Numbered from the stretch's first letter, positions 49,022 through 58,135 are shown. The stretch is 64,000 nt of DNA from Streptomyces spongiicola (GCF_003122365.1 NZ_CP029254.1:2862501-2926500); one strand, 5' to 3'. The notes: a model not told the origin generated them from the letters alone. Numbers and translations: made by a program.

Positions 49022-49190
49022 GTCAGGGACCGTTGCGGTCACCCGGACCCGGGGCGTCAGGGACCGTTGCGGTCACCCGGACCCGGGGCGTCAGGGACCG
49101 TTGCGGTCACCCGGACCCGGGGTGTCAGGGACCGTTGCGGTCACCCGGGCCCGGGGTGTCAGGGCCGGCCGGGGCGTCAGCGGCGGCGCA
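49022..49190. repeat. 34-bp tandem repeat, about four and a half copies
   Basis: Units starting at 49022, 49056, 49090 and 49124 read GTCAGGGACCGTTGCGGTCA followed by CCCGGACCCGGGGC. A degraded fifth unit follows at 49158 and reaches the end of the minus-strand IclR gene. Copies are contiguous and nearly identical, with no spacers. Possibly a terminator array. Confidence 0.85.
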
Positions 49191-49929
49191 GGACCGCGGT
49201 GGCCGTGCGCAGTCGCTGTTCGATCTCGCGCCGCTGTCCCGCCCGGGACGTCGGCAGCGAGACGCTGATGCCGAAGAGGGTGCCGTCCGGTGCCGCGGGC
49301 AGGGCCACCGCGAAGGAGACCAGCCCCACCTCGTACTCCTCGAGCGAGCGGGAGAGGCCGTCGTCGCGGACCTCGTCCAGGGCCTTGGACAGCTGGGTCC
49401 AGGTGGTGTGGGTGGCATCCGTCAGCCGCTCGTAGGGCCCCTTCCCGACGAGTCGCAGCACCTCCTCGTCCGGCAGTTGGGCGAGCAGGCACTTGCCGAG
49501 CGCGGTGCAGTGCGCGGGCACCCGCAGCCCCGGCTCGGCCCGCGGGCTGAGCAGATGGCGGCCGGGCGCGGAGTCGAGGTAGACGACCTCGTTTCCGACC
49601 AGGGTGGCCAGGTTCGCGGTCTCCCCGGTGTCCTCCGCCAGTCTGCGCAGGATCGCGCGCGCCGCCTCGGACATGCCCATGCCCTCGATCAGCGGCCCGA
49701 CCATCCGGGCCACCTGCGGGCCCAGCCGCAATCTGCGGGTGCCCGCGGGGCGCGCCAGGAAGCCCTCGGCGACGAGGGTCGCGCACAGCCGGTGCACGGT
49801 CGGCAGGGGCAGGTCGAGGGCCTCCGCTATCTCGCTCTGGGTGAGTTCCGGATGTGCGTCGTCGAAGAGCCGCAGAATCGCGAGCCCCCGGGAGAGGGTC
49901 CGCGATCCCGCATCACGTGACTCGCTGAT
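49177..49929 (-). CDS. IclR-family regulator, apparent AUC start
   Basis: The 250-residue frame has an N-terminal winged helix (SRTLSRGLAILRLFDDAHPELTQSEIAEALDLPLPTVHRLCATLVAEGFL, in parts). It continues into the IclR effector-binding domain (about 85-245; NLATLVGNEVVYLDSAPG, HCTALGKCLLAQLPDEE). The only ATG/GTG/TTG codon in this frame lies inside the DNA-binding helix at 49797. A GGAGG sits 8 bases before an ATC at 49929, which follows the Rieske gene's stop and would give a normal IclR length. It may use AUC or be a start-codon mutant. It follows the catabolic genes and may regulate them. Confidence 0.6.
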   Translation of the reverse strand: MSESRDAGSRTLSRGLAILRLFDDAHPELTQSEIAEALDLPLPTVHRLCATLVAEGFLARPAGTRRLRLGPQVARMVGPLIEGMGMSEAARAILRRLAEDTGETANLATLVGNEVVYLDSAPGRHLLSPRAEPGLRVPAHCTALGKCLLAQLPDEEVLRLVGKGPYERLTDATHTTWTQLSKALDEVRDDGLSRSLEEYEVGLVSFAVALPAAPDGTLFGISVSLPTSRAGQRREIEQRLRTATAVLRRR

Positions 49930-49932
49930 CTC

Positions 49933-51060
49933 TCAGTCCTCCCGAAGTCGGCCCAGCACGAAGCGCTGGAACGCCGAGATGGTGTGCTCCGAACCGAGGA
50001 GGAGCCGGCCGCGCTCCACCCCGCCGGACGAGGCCCCGCGCTGTACGGACTCCACCAGGTCGGTGTCCTCGGCCCCCACCTGGTCGTCGAAGGCGAGCAT
50101 AGCCTTGATCCACGCCTCGTCGACGTCGTCGCCGAAGAAGTAGTCGAGGTATCCGGTGGTGCGTTCCGGGCCCGCCGGGTACACCGGGCCGAAGGAGAGG
50201 TTCGGCTGCCCGGGGTTGACGTTGACCTTCAGGCTCGGCCAGACGAGGTGGTACTGGCCCTCGACGACGGGGCCCTGGACGGGGTAGCCGGCCTCCCGGG
50301 GGATGTCCCGCACGATGCCGTGGTGGGTGGCGAAGGTGGGCCGCACCTCCAACTCGTACGCGTCGGGGCTGACGTCGAGTACGTCGGCGAGGCCCGGGTG
50401 CGCGACCGGGCAGTGGTAGCACTCCAGGTAGTTCTCGACGGCGATCTTCCAGTTGGCCTCGATGGTGTAGTACACGCGGTGGTGGAAGCGCATCCGCTGA
50501 AGGTCGATGCCGCCGGCGGCGAGGAGTTCGGGCAGTTCGCCCAGCATCTCGGTGAGCGGGGCGGGGTCCGGGTCGAGATGGACGAAGACGAACGGGCCCC
50601 AGGTGTCCACCGACGCGCGGCGCAGCCCCAGTTGCGAGGTGTCGAAGTCCGCCTCGCGGTCCCCGCGCGGCACCCCGCGCAGCGAGCCGTCGAGGCCGTA
50701 CGTCCAGGCGTGGTAGAAGCACTGGAGGCTCTTGCGGGTGCCGCAGTCCTCGCGGACCACCTGGGCGCCGCGGTGCCGGCAGACGTTCACCAGCGCGTTG
50801 AGCCCGCCGGACCGGTCGCGGGTGACGACGATGGGGACGCCGCCGACCTCGCAGGTGAAGAACTGGCCCGGCTGGGCGACCTGGTCGGTGCGGCCGACGT
50901 AACTCCAGCTCCGCCGGAAGATCCGCTCCTGTTCCAGGGCGGTGATCGCGGGGTCGGCGTACCAGGTCCAGGGCAGGGTCTCGCCGCGGTCCAGGGCGGC
51001 GGAGCAGGCCTCGGCGTCGACGGCCGCCGGGTGGTGGGCCGTCGGGTGGTGGATGGTCAT
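49933..51060 (-). CDS. Rieske [2Fe-2S] aromatic-ring hydroxylating oxygenase, large subunit
   Basis: The 375-residue protein has the Rieske domain CRHRGAQ ... CFYHAWTYG at about residues 88-113 and a catalytic domain with NYLECYHCPVAHPG, where the Asn/His/His/Asp mononuclear iron ligands are expected. It adds O2-derived oxygen to a substrate using electrons from the ferredoxin and reductase encoded upstream. ATG 51060 is the start, since the longer frame reads in the ferredoxin gene. The substrate is unknown; the acyl-CoA genes nearby suggest a ring or side-chain acid. Stop and IclR start are separated by three bases. Confidence 0.85.
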   Translation of the reverse strand: MTIHHPTAHHPAAVDAEACSAALDRGETLPWTWYADPAITALEQERIFRRSWSYVGRTDQVAQPGQFFTCEVGGVPIVVTRDRSGGLNALVNVCRHRGAQVVREDCGTRKSLQCFYHAWTYGLDGSLRGVPRGDREADFDTSQLGLRRASVDTWGPFVFVHLDPDPAPLTEMLGELPELLAAGGIDLQRMRFHHRVYYTIEANWKIAVENYLECYHCPVAHPGLADVLDVSPDAYELEVRPTFATHHGIVRDIPREAGYPVQGPVVEGQYHLVWPSLKVNVNPGQPNLSFGPVYPAGPERTTGYLDYFFGDDVDEAWIKAMLAFDDQVGAEDTDLVESVQRGASSGGVERGRLLLGSEHTISAFQRFVLGRLRED

Positions 51061-51071
51061 CGCGGTTCTCC

Positions 51072-51389
51072 TCAGCTGGGGTCGACGTCGAGCGGGCCGA
51101 GTCGGGAGGCGCCGCCCGGGGAACCGAGGGGGGCCTGGCGGCCGGGCAGCACCCGGGTGAAGAAGGCGTCGTTGGACGGTCCGTGGACCGCGGCGGCGGC
51201 CGGGTCCAGCAGGCGCAGCGCCACGGCCGCCCCGTTGGGGCACACCTCGGCGCACAGGCCGCAGTCGATGCACTCGCCGGGGTGGATGTACATCCTGCTG
51301 CCCCCTTCGTAGATGCAGTCGACCGGGCACTCCTCCATGCAGCTGGCGTCCTTCTCGTCGACGCACGCGTCGGTGATCACATGGGTCAT
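51072..51389 (-). CDS. fdxA: 7Fe-type ferredoxin
   Basis: The 105-residue protein starts MTHVITDACVDEKDASCMEE and has Cys at 9 and 17-21 (CMEECPVDCIY), then CIDCGLCAEVCP, which suits [3Fe-4S] and [4Fe-4S] clusters. The C-terminal 45 residues lack cysteines and resemble the tail of FdxA-type ferredoxins. ATG 51389 overlaps the FNR gene's stop by four bases. It is the likely electron carrier to the Rieske oxygenase. Confidence 0.85.
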   Translation of the reverse strand: MTHVITDACVDEKDASCMEECPVDCIYEGGSRMYIHPGECIDCGLCAEVCPNGAAVALRLLDPAAAAVHGPSNDAFFTRVLPGRQAPLGSPGGASRLGPLDVDPS

Positions 51390-52393
51390 GAGTCCCCCTC
51401 TCGGGTGGTGGTTCCGTGACGGTCGGTCGAGTGGCCGGGGAAGAGGTCGCTCGCCGGGTCGAGGACGGTCGCCGCGTTGTTGACGGCGGTGGCGGCCTCG
51501 CCGAAGCCGACGGCGATCAGCCGGACCTTGCCGGGGTAGGCCGTGATGTCGCCCGCGGCGAAGACCCGCGGCAGGCTGGTCGCCATATGGCTGTCGACGG
51601 CGATGTGGCGGCCGTCGAGGGCCATGCCCCAGGACTCCAGCGGTCCGAGGTTGGCGGTGAAGCCGAGGGCGGCGACCACCCGCTGGGCCTTGATCCGCCG
51701 GGTGCCGTCCGGGCCCTTGAGGTCGGCGGACTCGATGTGGCCGTCCGGGCCGCAGTGGAGCGCCGCGACCTGGGTGCGGGTGCACACATGCGCCTCGGAG
51801 GCGAGGACCTTGTCGACCGTCGCCCGGTGCGCGCGGAAGGTGTCGCGCCGGTGGGCGAGCGTCACCGAGCGGGCCCGGCCGACGGCGGCGAGGGCCCAGT
51901 CGAAGGCGCTGTCACCGCCGCCCACCACCAGCACGTCCCGGTCGGTGAGGTCGTCGAGGTCGGTGACGAAGTACGACAGCCCACGGCCCTCGTAGCCGGT
52001 GCAGCCGGGCAGCGGCCGGGGGGTGAAGGCGCCGATGCCTCCGGTGACCAGGACCGCGGCGGCGCGCACGGTCAGCCCCTGGTCGCTGGTGACGACCGGG
52101 GTGCCGTCCTCGTACGCCAGGGTCTGCGCGGTGTGGCCGGGCAGCAGGTGCGGGCGGGCGGTCATGGCCTGTGCGGTCAGCCCCTCCACCAGGTCGCGGC
52201 CGGTGACGGCGGGCAGCCCGGCGATGTCGAGGATGGCCTTCTCCGGGTACATCGCGCCGACCTGGCCGCCGAGTTCGGGCAGGGCGTCCATGACGGCGAC
52301 GGACAGGCCGCGGAACCCGGCGCAGAAGGTGGCGAAGAGTCCGGCCGGTCCGGCTCCGACGACCAGCAGATCAACGGTCAGGGGCTCGTTCAC
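51386..52393 (-). CDS. Ferredoxin-NADP+ reductase, TrxB-type
   Basis: The 335-residue flavoprotein has an N-terminal FAD-binding GAGPAGLFA, a later NADPH-binding GGGDSAFDWALA and the ending DITAYPGKVRLIAVGFGEAATAV seen in YumC/TrxB-like ferredoxin reductases. It lacks the CxxC redox pair of thioredoxin reductases. It should move electrons from NADPH to the adjacent ferredoxin. It overlaps the ALDH and ferredoxin genes by four bases on each side, so the set is translationally coupled. Confidence 0.85.
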   Translation of the reverse strand: MNEPLTVDLLVVGAGPAGLFATFCAGFRGLSVAVMDALPELGGQVGAMYPEKAILDIAGLPAVTGRDLVEGLTAQAMTARPHLLPGHTAQTLAYEDGTPVVTSDQGLTVRAAAVLVTGGIGAFTPRPLPGCTGYEGRGLSYFVTDLDDLTDRDVLVVGGGDSAFDWALAAVGRARSVTLAHRRDTFRAHRATVDKVLASEAHVCTRTQVAALHCGPDGHIESADLKGPDGTRRIKAQRVVAALGFTANLGPLESWGMALDGRHIAVDSHMATSLPRVFAAGDITAYPGKVRLIAVGFGEAATAVNNAATVLDPASDLFPGHSTDRHGTTTREGDS

Positions 52394-53835
52394 CGCACTC
52401 CTTGCAGGGTCTTGGTCTCGCAGAACTCCTCCAGCCCCCAGCGGCCCAGTTCCCGGCCGAGCCCGGACTGCTTGTAGCCGCCGGTGGGGGCGTTGAGGTT
52501 GAAGGCACCGCCGTTGATCTCGACCCGGCCGGTGCGCATCCGGCGGGCGAAGGCCGCCGCCCGGTCCGGGTCCTGTGACCAGACGGCGCCGGAGAGGCCG
52601 AAGTCGGAGTCGTTCGCCAGCCGCAGCGCCGCCTCCTCGTCCTCGTAGGGGAGCAGGCAGAGCACCGGGCCGAAGATCTCCTCGCGGACGACCCGCATCC
52701 CTGCCTCGGCGCCGGCGAGGACGGTCGGGCGGACCCAGTGGCCGCCGGCCAGTCCGGCGGGGAGGCCGTCCGGGGTCTCGGGCCCGCCGACGACGACCCG
52801 GGCGCCCTCCTTGACGCCCAGCCGGATGTAGTCGACGACGGTGTCGCGCTGGGCGGCCGAGGCGCAGGGGCCCAGATGGTCGCCGGGCTGCGCGGGGTCG
52901 CCGACGGTGTACCGCCCGCCCGCCCGCACGGCCGCGGCGACGGCCTCGTCATAGCGGGCGGCGGGCACCAGGAGACGGGTGAGTGCGGTGCAGGTCTGGC
53001 CGGTGTTGGTGAAGGCGCTGGCGACCGTGGCCTCGACGGCCGCGGCGAGGTCGGCGTCGGGCAGGGCGACGGCCGCCGACTTGCCGCCCAGTTCCAGGGC
53101 CACCCGCTTGACGGTGCCCGCGGCGGTGCGCATGACGTGCTGCCCCGCGCCGGTCGACCCGGTGAACGAGACCATGTCGACGCCCGGGTGGGCGGCCAGC
53201 GCCTCGCCCACGACGCGTCCGCTGCCGGAGACCACGCTGAGCAGCCCCGGGGGCAGACCGGCGTCGTCGGCGCAGGCCGCGAGCAGGAAGGCGTTGAGCG
53301 GGGCGACGCCGCTGGGCTTGAGCACGACCGGGCAGCCGGCTGCGAGCGCCGGGCCCACCTTGGCGGCGATCTGGTAGAGGGGGTAGTTCCAGGGGGTGAT
53401 GGCGGCGACGACGCCCGCGGCCTCGCGGACGACACGGGCCGGCGGCCCGTCCGGGATCGCCTCCTCGAAGGGGAAGGTGCGGGCCAGCGCCGCCTGGGCG
53501 CGCAGCACGTCGACCGCGAGCCGGACCTGGACCCGCAGCGAGAAGTCGCGGGGTGCCCCCATCTCCGCGGTGACGGTGTGGGCGAGTTCCGTCTCGCGGG
53601 CGGTCATCGCGTCGGCGAACCGGTCCAGTACCGCGGCGCGTTCGGCCGGGTCGGCGGCGGACCAGCCGTCGAACGCCCCGCGGGCCGCACCGACCGCCGC
53701 GTCCACGTCGTCGCCGGTGGCGGCGGGGACCGAGCCGATGCGCTCGCCGGTGGCCGGGTCGTCGACGGGGAGCCGGTCGGTGCGGTCGCTCCACCGGCCG
53801 CCGAGGTAGAGCCCGGGGTTGCGTGGGTCGCGCAT
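52390..53835 (-). CDS. Aldehyde dehydrogenase family protein
   Basis: The 481-residue NAD(P)-dependent enzyme has the family sequences AAITPWNYPLYQI, FTGSTGAGQHV, the catalytic Glu in VALELGGKSAAV and the Cys in NTGQTCTALTR. C-terminal EEIFGPVLCLLPY and NAPTGGYKQSGLGRELG complete the fold. It oxidises an aldehyde to an acid or acyl derivative in the pathway. It overlaps the FNR gene by four bases and the SDR stop by one base. Substrate is unknown. Confidence 0.9.
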   Translation of the reverse strand: MRDPRNPGLYLGGRWSDRTDRLPVDDPATGERIGSVPAATGDDVDAAVGAARGAFDGWSAADPAERAAVLDRFADAMTARETELAHTVTAEMGAPRDFSLRVQVRLAVDVLRAQAALARTFPFEEAIPDGPPARVVREAAGVVAAITPWNYPLYQIAAKVGPALAAGCPVVLKPSGVAPLNAFLLAACADDAGLPPGLLSVVSGSGRVVGEALAAHPGVDMVSFTGSTGAGQHVMRTAAGTVKRVALELGGKSAAVALPDADLAAAVEATVASAFTNTGQTCTALTRLLVPAARYDEAVAAAVRAGGRYTVGDPAQPGDHLGPCASAAQRDTVVDYIRLGVKEGARVVVGGPETPDGLPAGLAGGHWVRPTVLAGAEAGMRVVREEIFGPVLCLLPYEDEEAALRLANDSDFGLSGAVWSQDPDRAAAFARRMRTGRVEINGGAFNLNAPTGGYKQSGLGRELGRWGLEEFCETKTLQGVR

Positions 53836-54620
53836 CAGTCGCCCCCCGTCCCCGCCGGCGCCGGCCGCGGGGTGTCCGCCCGGGCGTGCATGGACACGCC
53901 GAGGGAACGTCCTCCGTCGACGGTCAGCACGGTGCCGGTGGTGTACGGGGCACCGAGCAGATGGGCGGTGGCGTCGGCTATCTCCTCGGCCTCCGCGAAG
54001 CGGCCGAGCGGGATCATGTCCAGCATCCGCTGCCGGGCCTCGTCGTCGGAGAGGATGTTGGCGGTGGCGGACTCGGTCGGCACGAAGCCGGGCGCGAGGG
54101 CGTTGACCCGGATGCCGTGCGGTCCCCACTCGCGGGCGACCGACTTGGTGAAGGCCAGCATGCCGCCCTTCGCCGCCGCGGAGTGGGCGACCCCGGGGGC
54201 ACCGGTCCAGGCGTAGGTTGCGACGATGTTGACGATCGCGCCGGGCCTGCCGTCCTTGATCAGCCGGCGGGCCAGGGCCTGGGAGGCGTGGAAGCAGCCG
54301 TAGAGGGATATCTCCACCACGGCCTTGAAACCGCCCGGCGACAGGTCGACGGTGGGGCAGGCGAAGTTGCCTGCCGCGTTGTTGACCAGGCCGTCGACCG
54401 CGGGCAGTTCCTCGAACAGCGCGGTGACCGCGTCGGGGTCGCGGACGTCGAGCGCGGCAGTGCGGACGGCGGTGTGCTCGGCGCGCAGCGACTCGGCCGC
54501 GGCCGCGAGGCGCTCGGGATCGCGGGCGGCCAGGACGACCTCGTGCCCGTCCCGGCCGAGGCGGCGGGCGATGGCCAGTCCGATGCCGGCGCTTCCGCCG
54601 GTGACCACGTACGTACTCAC
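53835..54620 (-). CDS. Short-chain dehydrogenase/reductase
   Basis: The 261-residue SDR has TGGSAGIG near the N-terminus for cofactor binding, NNAAGNFACP, and a conserved Lys followed by Gly-Met (AAKGGMLAFTKSVAREWGPHGIRVNALAPGFV). The usual catalytic Tyr before AAK is replaced: AHSAAAKGG, as in 2,4-dienoyl-CoA reductase-like SDRs. This supports action on an enoyl- or dienoyl-CoA. GTG 54620 overlaps the stop of the acyl-CoA dehydrogenase gene. Part of one coupled operon. Confidence 0.85.
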   Translation of the reverse strand: MSTYVVTGGSAGIGLAIARRLGRDGHEVVLAARDPERLAAAAESLRAEHTAVRTAALDVRDPDAVTALFEELPAVDGLVNNAAGNFACPTVDLSPGGFKAVVEISLYGCFHASQALARRLIKDGRPGAIVNIVATYAWTGAPGVAHSAAAKGGMLAFTKSVAREWGPHGIRVNALAPGFVPTESATANILSDDEARQRMLDMIPLGRFAEAEEIADATAHLLGAPYTTGTVLTVDGGRSLGVSMHARADTPRPAPAGTGGD

Positions 54621-55423
54621 GTCAGTGCTCCTTCGAGCCAGGCGTCGTTCCAGACGGCGAGCACACGGGCGCGCCGGGAGTAGCGGTGCAGCGGGAACTC
54701 CAGGGTGAATCCGATGGCGCCGACCACCTGGTGGCACTGCGCGACGACGGTCTCCGCGGCCCGACCCGCGTGGGCGAGGGCGGCGGGCCCGCAGTCCTCG
54801 CGGCCGACGAGGCCGCGCAGCCCCTCGACCGCGGTGGCGGCGTCGGCGAGGCGGAACTGGACGCCCTCCAGGCCGGCCAGGGTGGTGCCGAAGGCGGCGC
54901 GCTGCTTGACGTGGTCGACCGCCAGGTCGAGCGCGCCCGCGGCGAGCCCGGTCAGGTATCCGGTCTGGGCGCGCAGCCACGCGGACTCGGCGTCGGGGTG
55001 CACGGCGGCATCCGTCGGCTCGCTCTCCACGGCGTGGACGGCGAGGCAGTCGCCGTAGGGGACCGGCTGGGCGCCGAGCACCCGGTGCTCGCGCAGCCCC
55101 TCCGGGGTCCGCGCGACGACCCGCTCGCCCGGGTAGCGGGCGAGGCCCTGGTGCAGCGGGGAGCCGCCGAGGAGCCGGTCCACCTCGCTCAGCGGGACGA
55201 GGCCGCGGCCGAGTTCGACGGCCGCCGGGCCGATGAAGGCGGAGGCGTCGGGGTCTTCGAGGAGTTCGGCCCAGCCGACGGCCGCCAGAGCCGCGTCGAG
55301 GGCGGGGGTGCGGTCGTCCGACGGGCTGCCGGGGCGCCAGACGTCCGGCACGGGGTGGTCGGCGATGACCTGCCGGAGGGTGACGGCGAAGGCGTCGGCC
55401 TCCTTGGTGAGCGCGGTGGTCAT
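54617..55423 (-). CDS. Acyl-CoA dehydrogenase family protein, short subunit
   Basis: The 268-residue protein aligns with the C-terminal half of acyl-CoA dehydrogenases: QRAAFGTTLAGLEGVQFRLADAATAV and AHAGRAAETVVAQCHQVVGAIGFTLEFPLHRY. It is shorter than the typical 380 residues, with a reduced N-terminal domain. Such short subunits often pair with a full-length partner to form an alpha2beta2 enzyme acting on side-chain CoA esters. The partner is probably the 57009-58121 gene. It overlaps neighbours by four bases on each side. Confidence 0.8.
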   Translation of the reverse strand: MTTALTKEADAFAVTLRQVIADHPVPDVWRPGSPSDDRTPALDAALAAVGWAELLEDPDASAFIGPAAVELGRGLVPLSEVDRLLGGSPLHQGLARYPGERVVARTPEGLREHRVLGAQPVPYGDCLAVHAVESEPTDAAVHPDAESAWLRAQTGYLTGLAAGALDLAVDHVKQRAAFGTTLAGLEGVQFRLADAATAVEGLRGLVGREDCGPAALAHAGRAAETVVAQCHQVVGAIGFTLEFPLHRYSRRARVLAVWNDAWLEGALT

Positions 55424-57018
55424 GCCCCGTTCCTTTCTGCGGTGTCGAGGAGTTCCCGGATCGCGGGTGCTGCGGCGGGCGGCGGGGAGTGCCCGGCGGC
55501 GCGCGCGGGGTGCGCGGGGTGCGCGTCGTGCGCGGGCGTACCGGGCGTGCCGAGCGCCGCGGGCGTTGCGGGCGTTGCGGGTGCGGCGGGCGTTGCGGGC
55601 GTTGCGGGTGCCGCGGGCGTTGCGGGTGCCGCGGATGCGGCGTGTGCGCCAGGCGTACCGGCCGTCTCGGACGCCTCGGGCACCTCAGGCGCATCAGACG
55701 CATCAGACGTATGGCGCGGCGAGAGGTGCGCGACCGGTGGGGAGGACGCTGTCGGCCCCGGCGCCGCGGTTGCCCCCGCCGTCACCGTCGGCCCCGGCGC
55801 CCCCGTCGACCCCGCCGTCACGGGGAGTTCGCCGAGGAGTTCGGCCGAGTGCTCCCCGAGACGGGGAGCGGGCCGGGCGGCGGGCGCGGCGGTTCCGTCG
55901 ATCTTGAAGACGTTGCCGAGCAGCTGGACCGGGCCGACCCCGGGCTGCCGCACGGTCTGCACCAGACCGTTGACGGTCACCTGGCGGTCGTCGAAGAGCC
56001 TGCGGAGGAGGCGTACGTCGCCCGAGGGGATGTCGTGCTCGGCGAGCACGGAGAGCCAGTGGTCCAGCGGCCTGGTGGCGAAGACCGCGGCGAAACGGTC
56101 CACCAGCGCCGCCCGGACCGCGCGTTCGGCCTCGTCCGCCGGCGCCGCCTGGGGGTCGGCGACCCAGGGGTCGTCCAGTCCCAGAATCCCGAGCAGCCTG
56201 CGGCGCTGGGCGGTGTTGAGGCAGGCGAGCGCGAGGAAGGAGTCGGCGGTGCGGTAGCAGCGGTAGTACGGCTCCAGCCGGTCGGCGCCCGCGGTGGTGC
56301 GGGCCGTGTGCTCGAGCTCCGGCGCGGTCAGCGGGCCCTGGTCCGCGGTGTCCCCGGAGTCGCCGATCCGGACGAAGCGCTGTACCTGGACCGCCAGGGC
56401 GGCGCCGAGGAGGGAGACCTCCACTCCCGGTGCCTGCTGTCCGCGTTCCCGACCGGCCACTCCGGCCAGCACGCTGATGCAGGTGAGCAGTCCGGCGGTC
56501 AGATCGGCCATGGCGATCCCCCCGGACCGCCGGGGTACGGCATCCTCGGGGCGGGCGTCGGCCATCAGGAGTCCGGACAGCGCCTGGGCGATGATGTCGT
56601 AGCCGAGCCGGCCGGCGTCGGGACCCTCGGTGCCGAAGGCGGTGACGCAGCTCCAGACCGCCCGCGGGTTGGCGGTGCGTACGCTCTCGCGGTCGAGGCC
56701 GAAGCGGGCGGCCCGCTCGGGCGGCATGTTGTGGACCACCGCGTCCGCCCCGGCGATGAGCCTCGCGGACGCCGCACGGCCCTCGTCGGTCTTCAGATCG
56801 AGGGTGACGGAGCGCTTGCCCCGGTTGAGCGCGTAGAACCAGGTGCTCTCGCCGGGTGCGTGCGGGTTGTAGTGGCGCCAGGCGTCGCCGGTGGGAGGCT
56901 CCACCTTGACGACGTCGGCACCGAGGTCGCCGAGCAGCATGGTGGCGAAGGGACCGGCCACGTACTGCGCGTAGTCGAGGACGCGGACGCCTGCGAGGGG
57001 GCGGTCGGCTAGGCGCAT
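55420..57018 (-). CDS. Class III CoA transferase (CaiB/BaiF) with repeat insertion
   Basis: The 532-residue protein starts MRLADRPLAGVRVLDYAQYVAGP and carries LLGDLGADVVKVEPPTGD, the catalytic Asp in GYDIIAQALSGLL and TAGLLTCISVLAG. It moves CoA between carboxylic acids. About 130 residues near the C-terminus (405-510) are Ala/Pro/Thr repeats (TPAAPATPATPAAPATPAT). They split the last helix, which resumes as IRELLDTAERNGA. Without the insert the length is close to the family's usual 400. It overlaps the ACAD genes on both sides. Confidence 0.87.
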   Translation of the reverse strand: MRLADRPLAGVRVLDYAQYVAGPFATMLLGDLGADVVKVEPPTGDAWRHYNPHAPGESTWFYALNRGKRSVTLDLKTDEGRAASARLIAGADAVVHNMPPERAARFGLDRESVRTANPRAVWSCVTAFGTEGPDAGRLGYDIIAQALSGLLMADARPEDAVPRRSGGIAMADLTAGLLTCISVLAGVAGRERGQQAPGVEVSLLGAALAVQVQRFVRIGDSGDTADQGPLTAPELEHTARTTAGADRLEPYYRCYRTADSFLALACLNTAQRRRLLGILGLDDPWVADPQAAPADEAERAVRAALVDRFAAVFATRPLDHWLSVLAEHDIPSGDVRLLRRLFDDRQVTVNGLVQTVRQPGVGPVQLLGNVFKIDGTAAPAARPAPRLGEHSAELLGELPVTAGSTGAPGPTVTAGATAAPGPTASSPPVAHLSPRHTSDASDAPEVPEASETAGTPGAHAASAAPATPAAPATPATPAAPATPATPAALGTPGTPAHDAHPAHPARAAGHSPPPAAAPAIRELLDTAERNGA

Positions 57019-58121
57019 GCCAGCCCCCTGCGGGCGATGACGCGGCGCTGGATGTCGGAGGCGCCGCCGGCGATGGTGGTGGCGACCGTGGCCCGGTGGA
57101 AGGCTGCGACACGGCCGCCCGCGACGGCGTCCGGTCCGTCCTCGACGAACACGTGCGGGCCGAGCAGGTCCGCCGCGCTGTGCGCGATGGCCTGGAGCAG
57201 ATAGGCGATGGAGAGCTTGGCCATGGAGGAGGCCGCGCTGGCGTCCTCGCCGTCGGCGAGCAGGAGGGTGGCCCGGGAGCCGATTGCGGCGGCGGCGTCC
57301 GTCCGGCCGCGGAGCCGGAGCAGTTCCAGGCGCTGGGCCGGGGTCTCGGCGTACGGCTCGAGATCGTCGAGTACCCGGCGGGCGATGCCGACCTTCTCGC
57401 TGGTGACGCGCTCGTAGTCGAGGGTGCCCATCAGCACGCGCCAGCCGCCGTGGAGCTCGCCGATGAGGTTCTCCTCGGGTATCTCGACCTCGTCGAGGAC
57501 GAGTTCGCCGAGCGTGCCGCCGCCGAGCGTGTCATGGGTGATGACCTCGATGCCCGGGGTGTCCATGGGGCACACCAGGACCGACACGCCCTTGTGGCGG
57601 GGGAGGTCGGGGTCGGTGCGCACCGCGAGGTAGCACCAGTCGGCGTACTCGGCGCTGGAGGTCCAGATCTTGCGCCCGGAGACGACGAACCTGCCGTCCC
57701 TCCGGACGGCCCGGGTGCGCAGGGAGGCGAGGTCGGAACCCGCCTCGGGCTCCGAGAAGCCCTGGCAGAAGCGCAGTTCGCCCCGCGCGACCTGGGGGAG
57801 CAGCCGCTCGGCCAGCGCGGGCGGGGCGAACCGGCGCAGGGCGTTGCCGATGGTCTTGACCGACAGCAGATAGCTGGACAGCGGCAGCCAGTGGTAGCCG
57901 AACGCCTCCTCCACCGCGTCGGTGTCGAGCGGGTGCAGGCCGCGCCCGCCGGACTCGGCCGACCAGTGCAGGCCGATGAACCCGGCCCGGCCGTACTCCT
58001 CGTAGGCGCGCCGGGAGTCGGCGTCGGACGGCATGCCCTGGAAGCGGTTGTGGGCCTCGTGTTGCAGCTCCCCCGCGAGGCGGGAGGCGAAGGCGTGCGC
58101 CTGGGCGGCGATCCCTTCCAT
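57009..58121 (-). CDS. Acyl-CoA dehydrogenase
   Basis: The 370-residue flavoprotein has the full layout: QGFSEPEAGSDLASLRTRAVRRDGRFVVSGRKIWTSSAEYADW (in parts), GELVLDEVEIPEENLIGE and C-terminal ATTIAGGASDIQRRVIARRGL. The active-site Glu position is not clear from sequence. It oxidises an acyl-CoA to the enoyl-CoA. It is the first gene of this minus-strand operon, which then carries the CoA transferase, short ACAD, SDR, ALDH and electron-transfer genes. Promoter and operator signals lie at 58130-58190. Confidence 0.88.
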   Translation of the reverse strand: MEGIAAQAHAFASRLAGELQHEAHNRFQGMPSDADSRRAYEEYGRAGFIGLHWSAESGGRGLHPLDTDAVEEAFGYHWLPLSSYLLSVKTIGNALRRFAPPALAERLLPQVARGELRFCQGFSEPEAGSDLASLRTRAVRRDGRFVVSGRKIWTSSAEYADWCYLAVRTDPDLPRHKGVSVLVCPMDTPGIEVITHDTLGGGTLGELVLDEVEIPEENLIGELHGGWRVLMGTLDYERVTSEKVGIARRVLDDLEPYAETPAQRLELLRLRGRTDAAAAIGSRATLLLADGEDASAASSMAKLSIAYLLQAIAHSAADLLGPHVFVEDGPDAVAGGRVAAFHRATVATTIAGGASDIQRRVIARRGLACA

Positions 58122-58135
58122 GGGAATCCTCCTCC

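Noticed and set aside
49022..49190. CRISPR-like repeat array
   Set aside because: The copies are contiguous 34-bp units with no variable spacers and no cas genes nearby.
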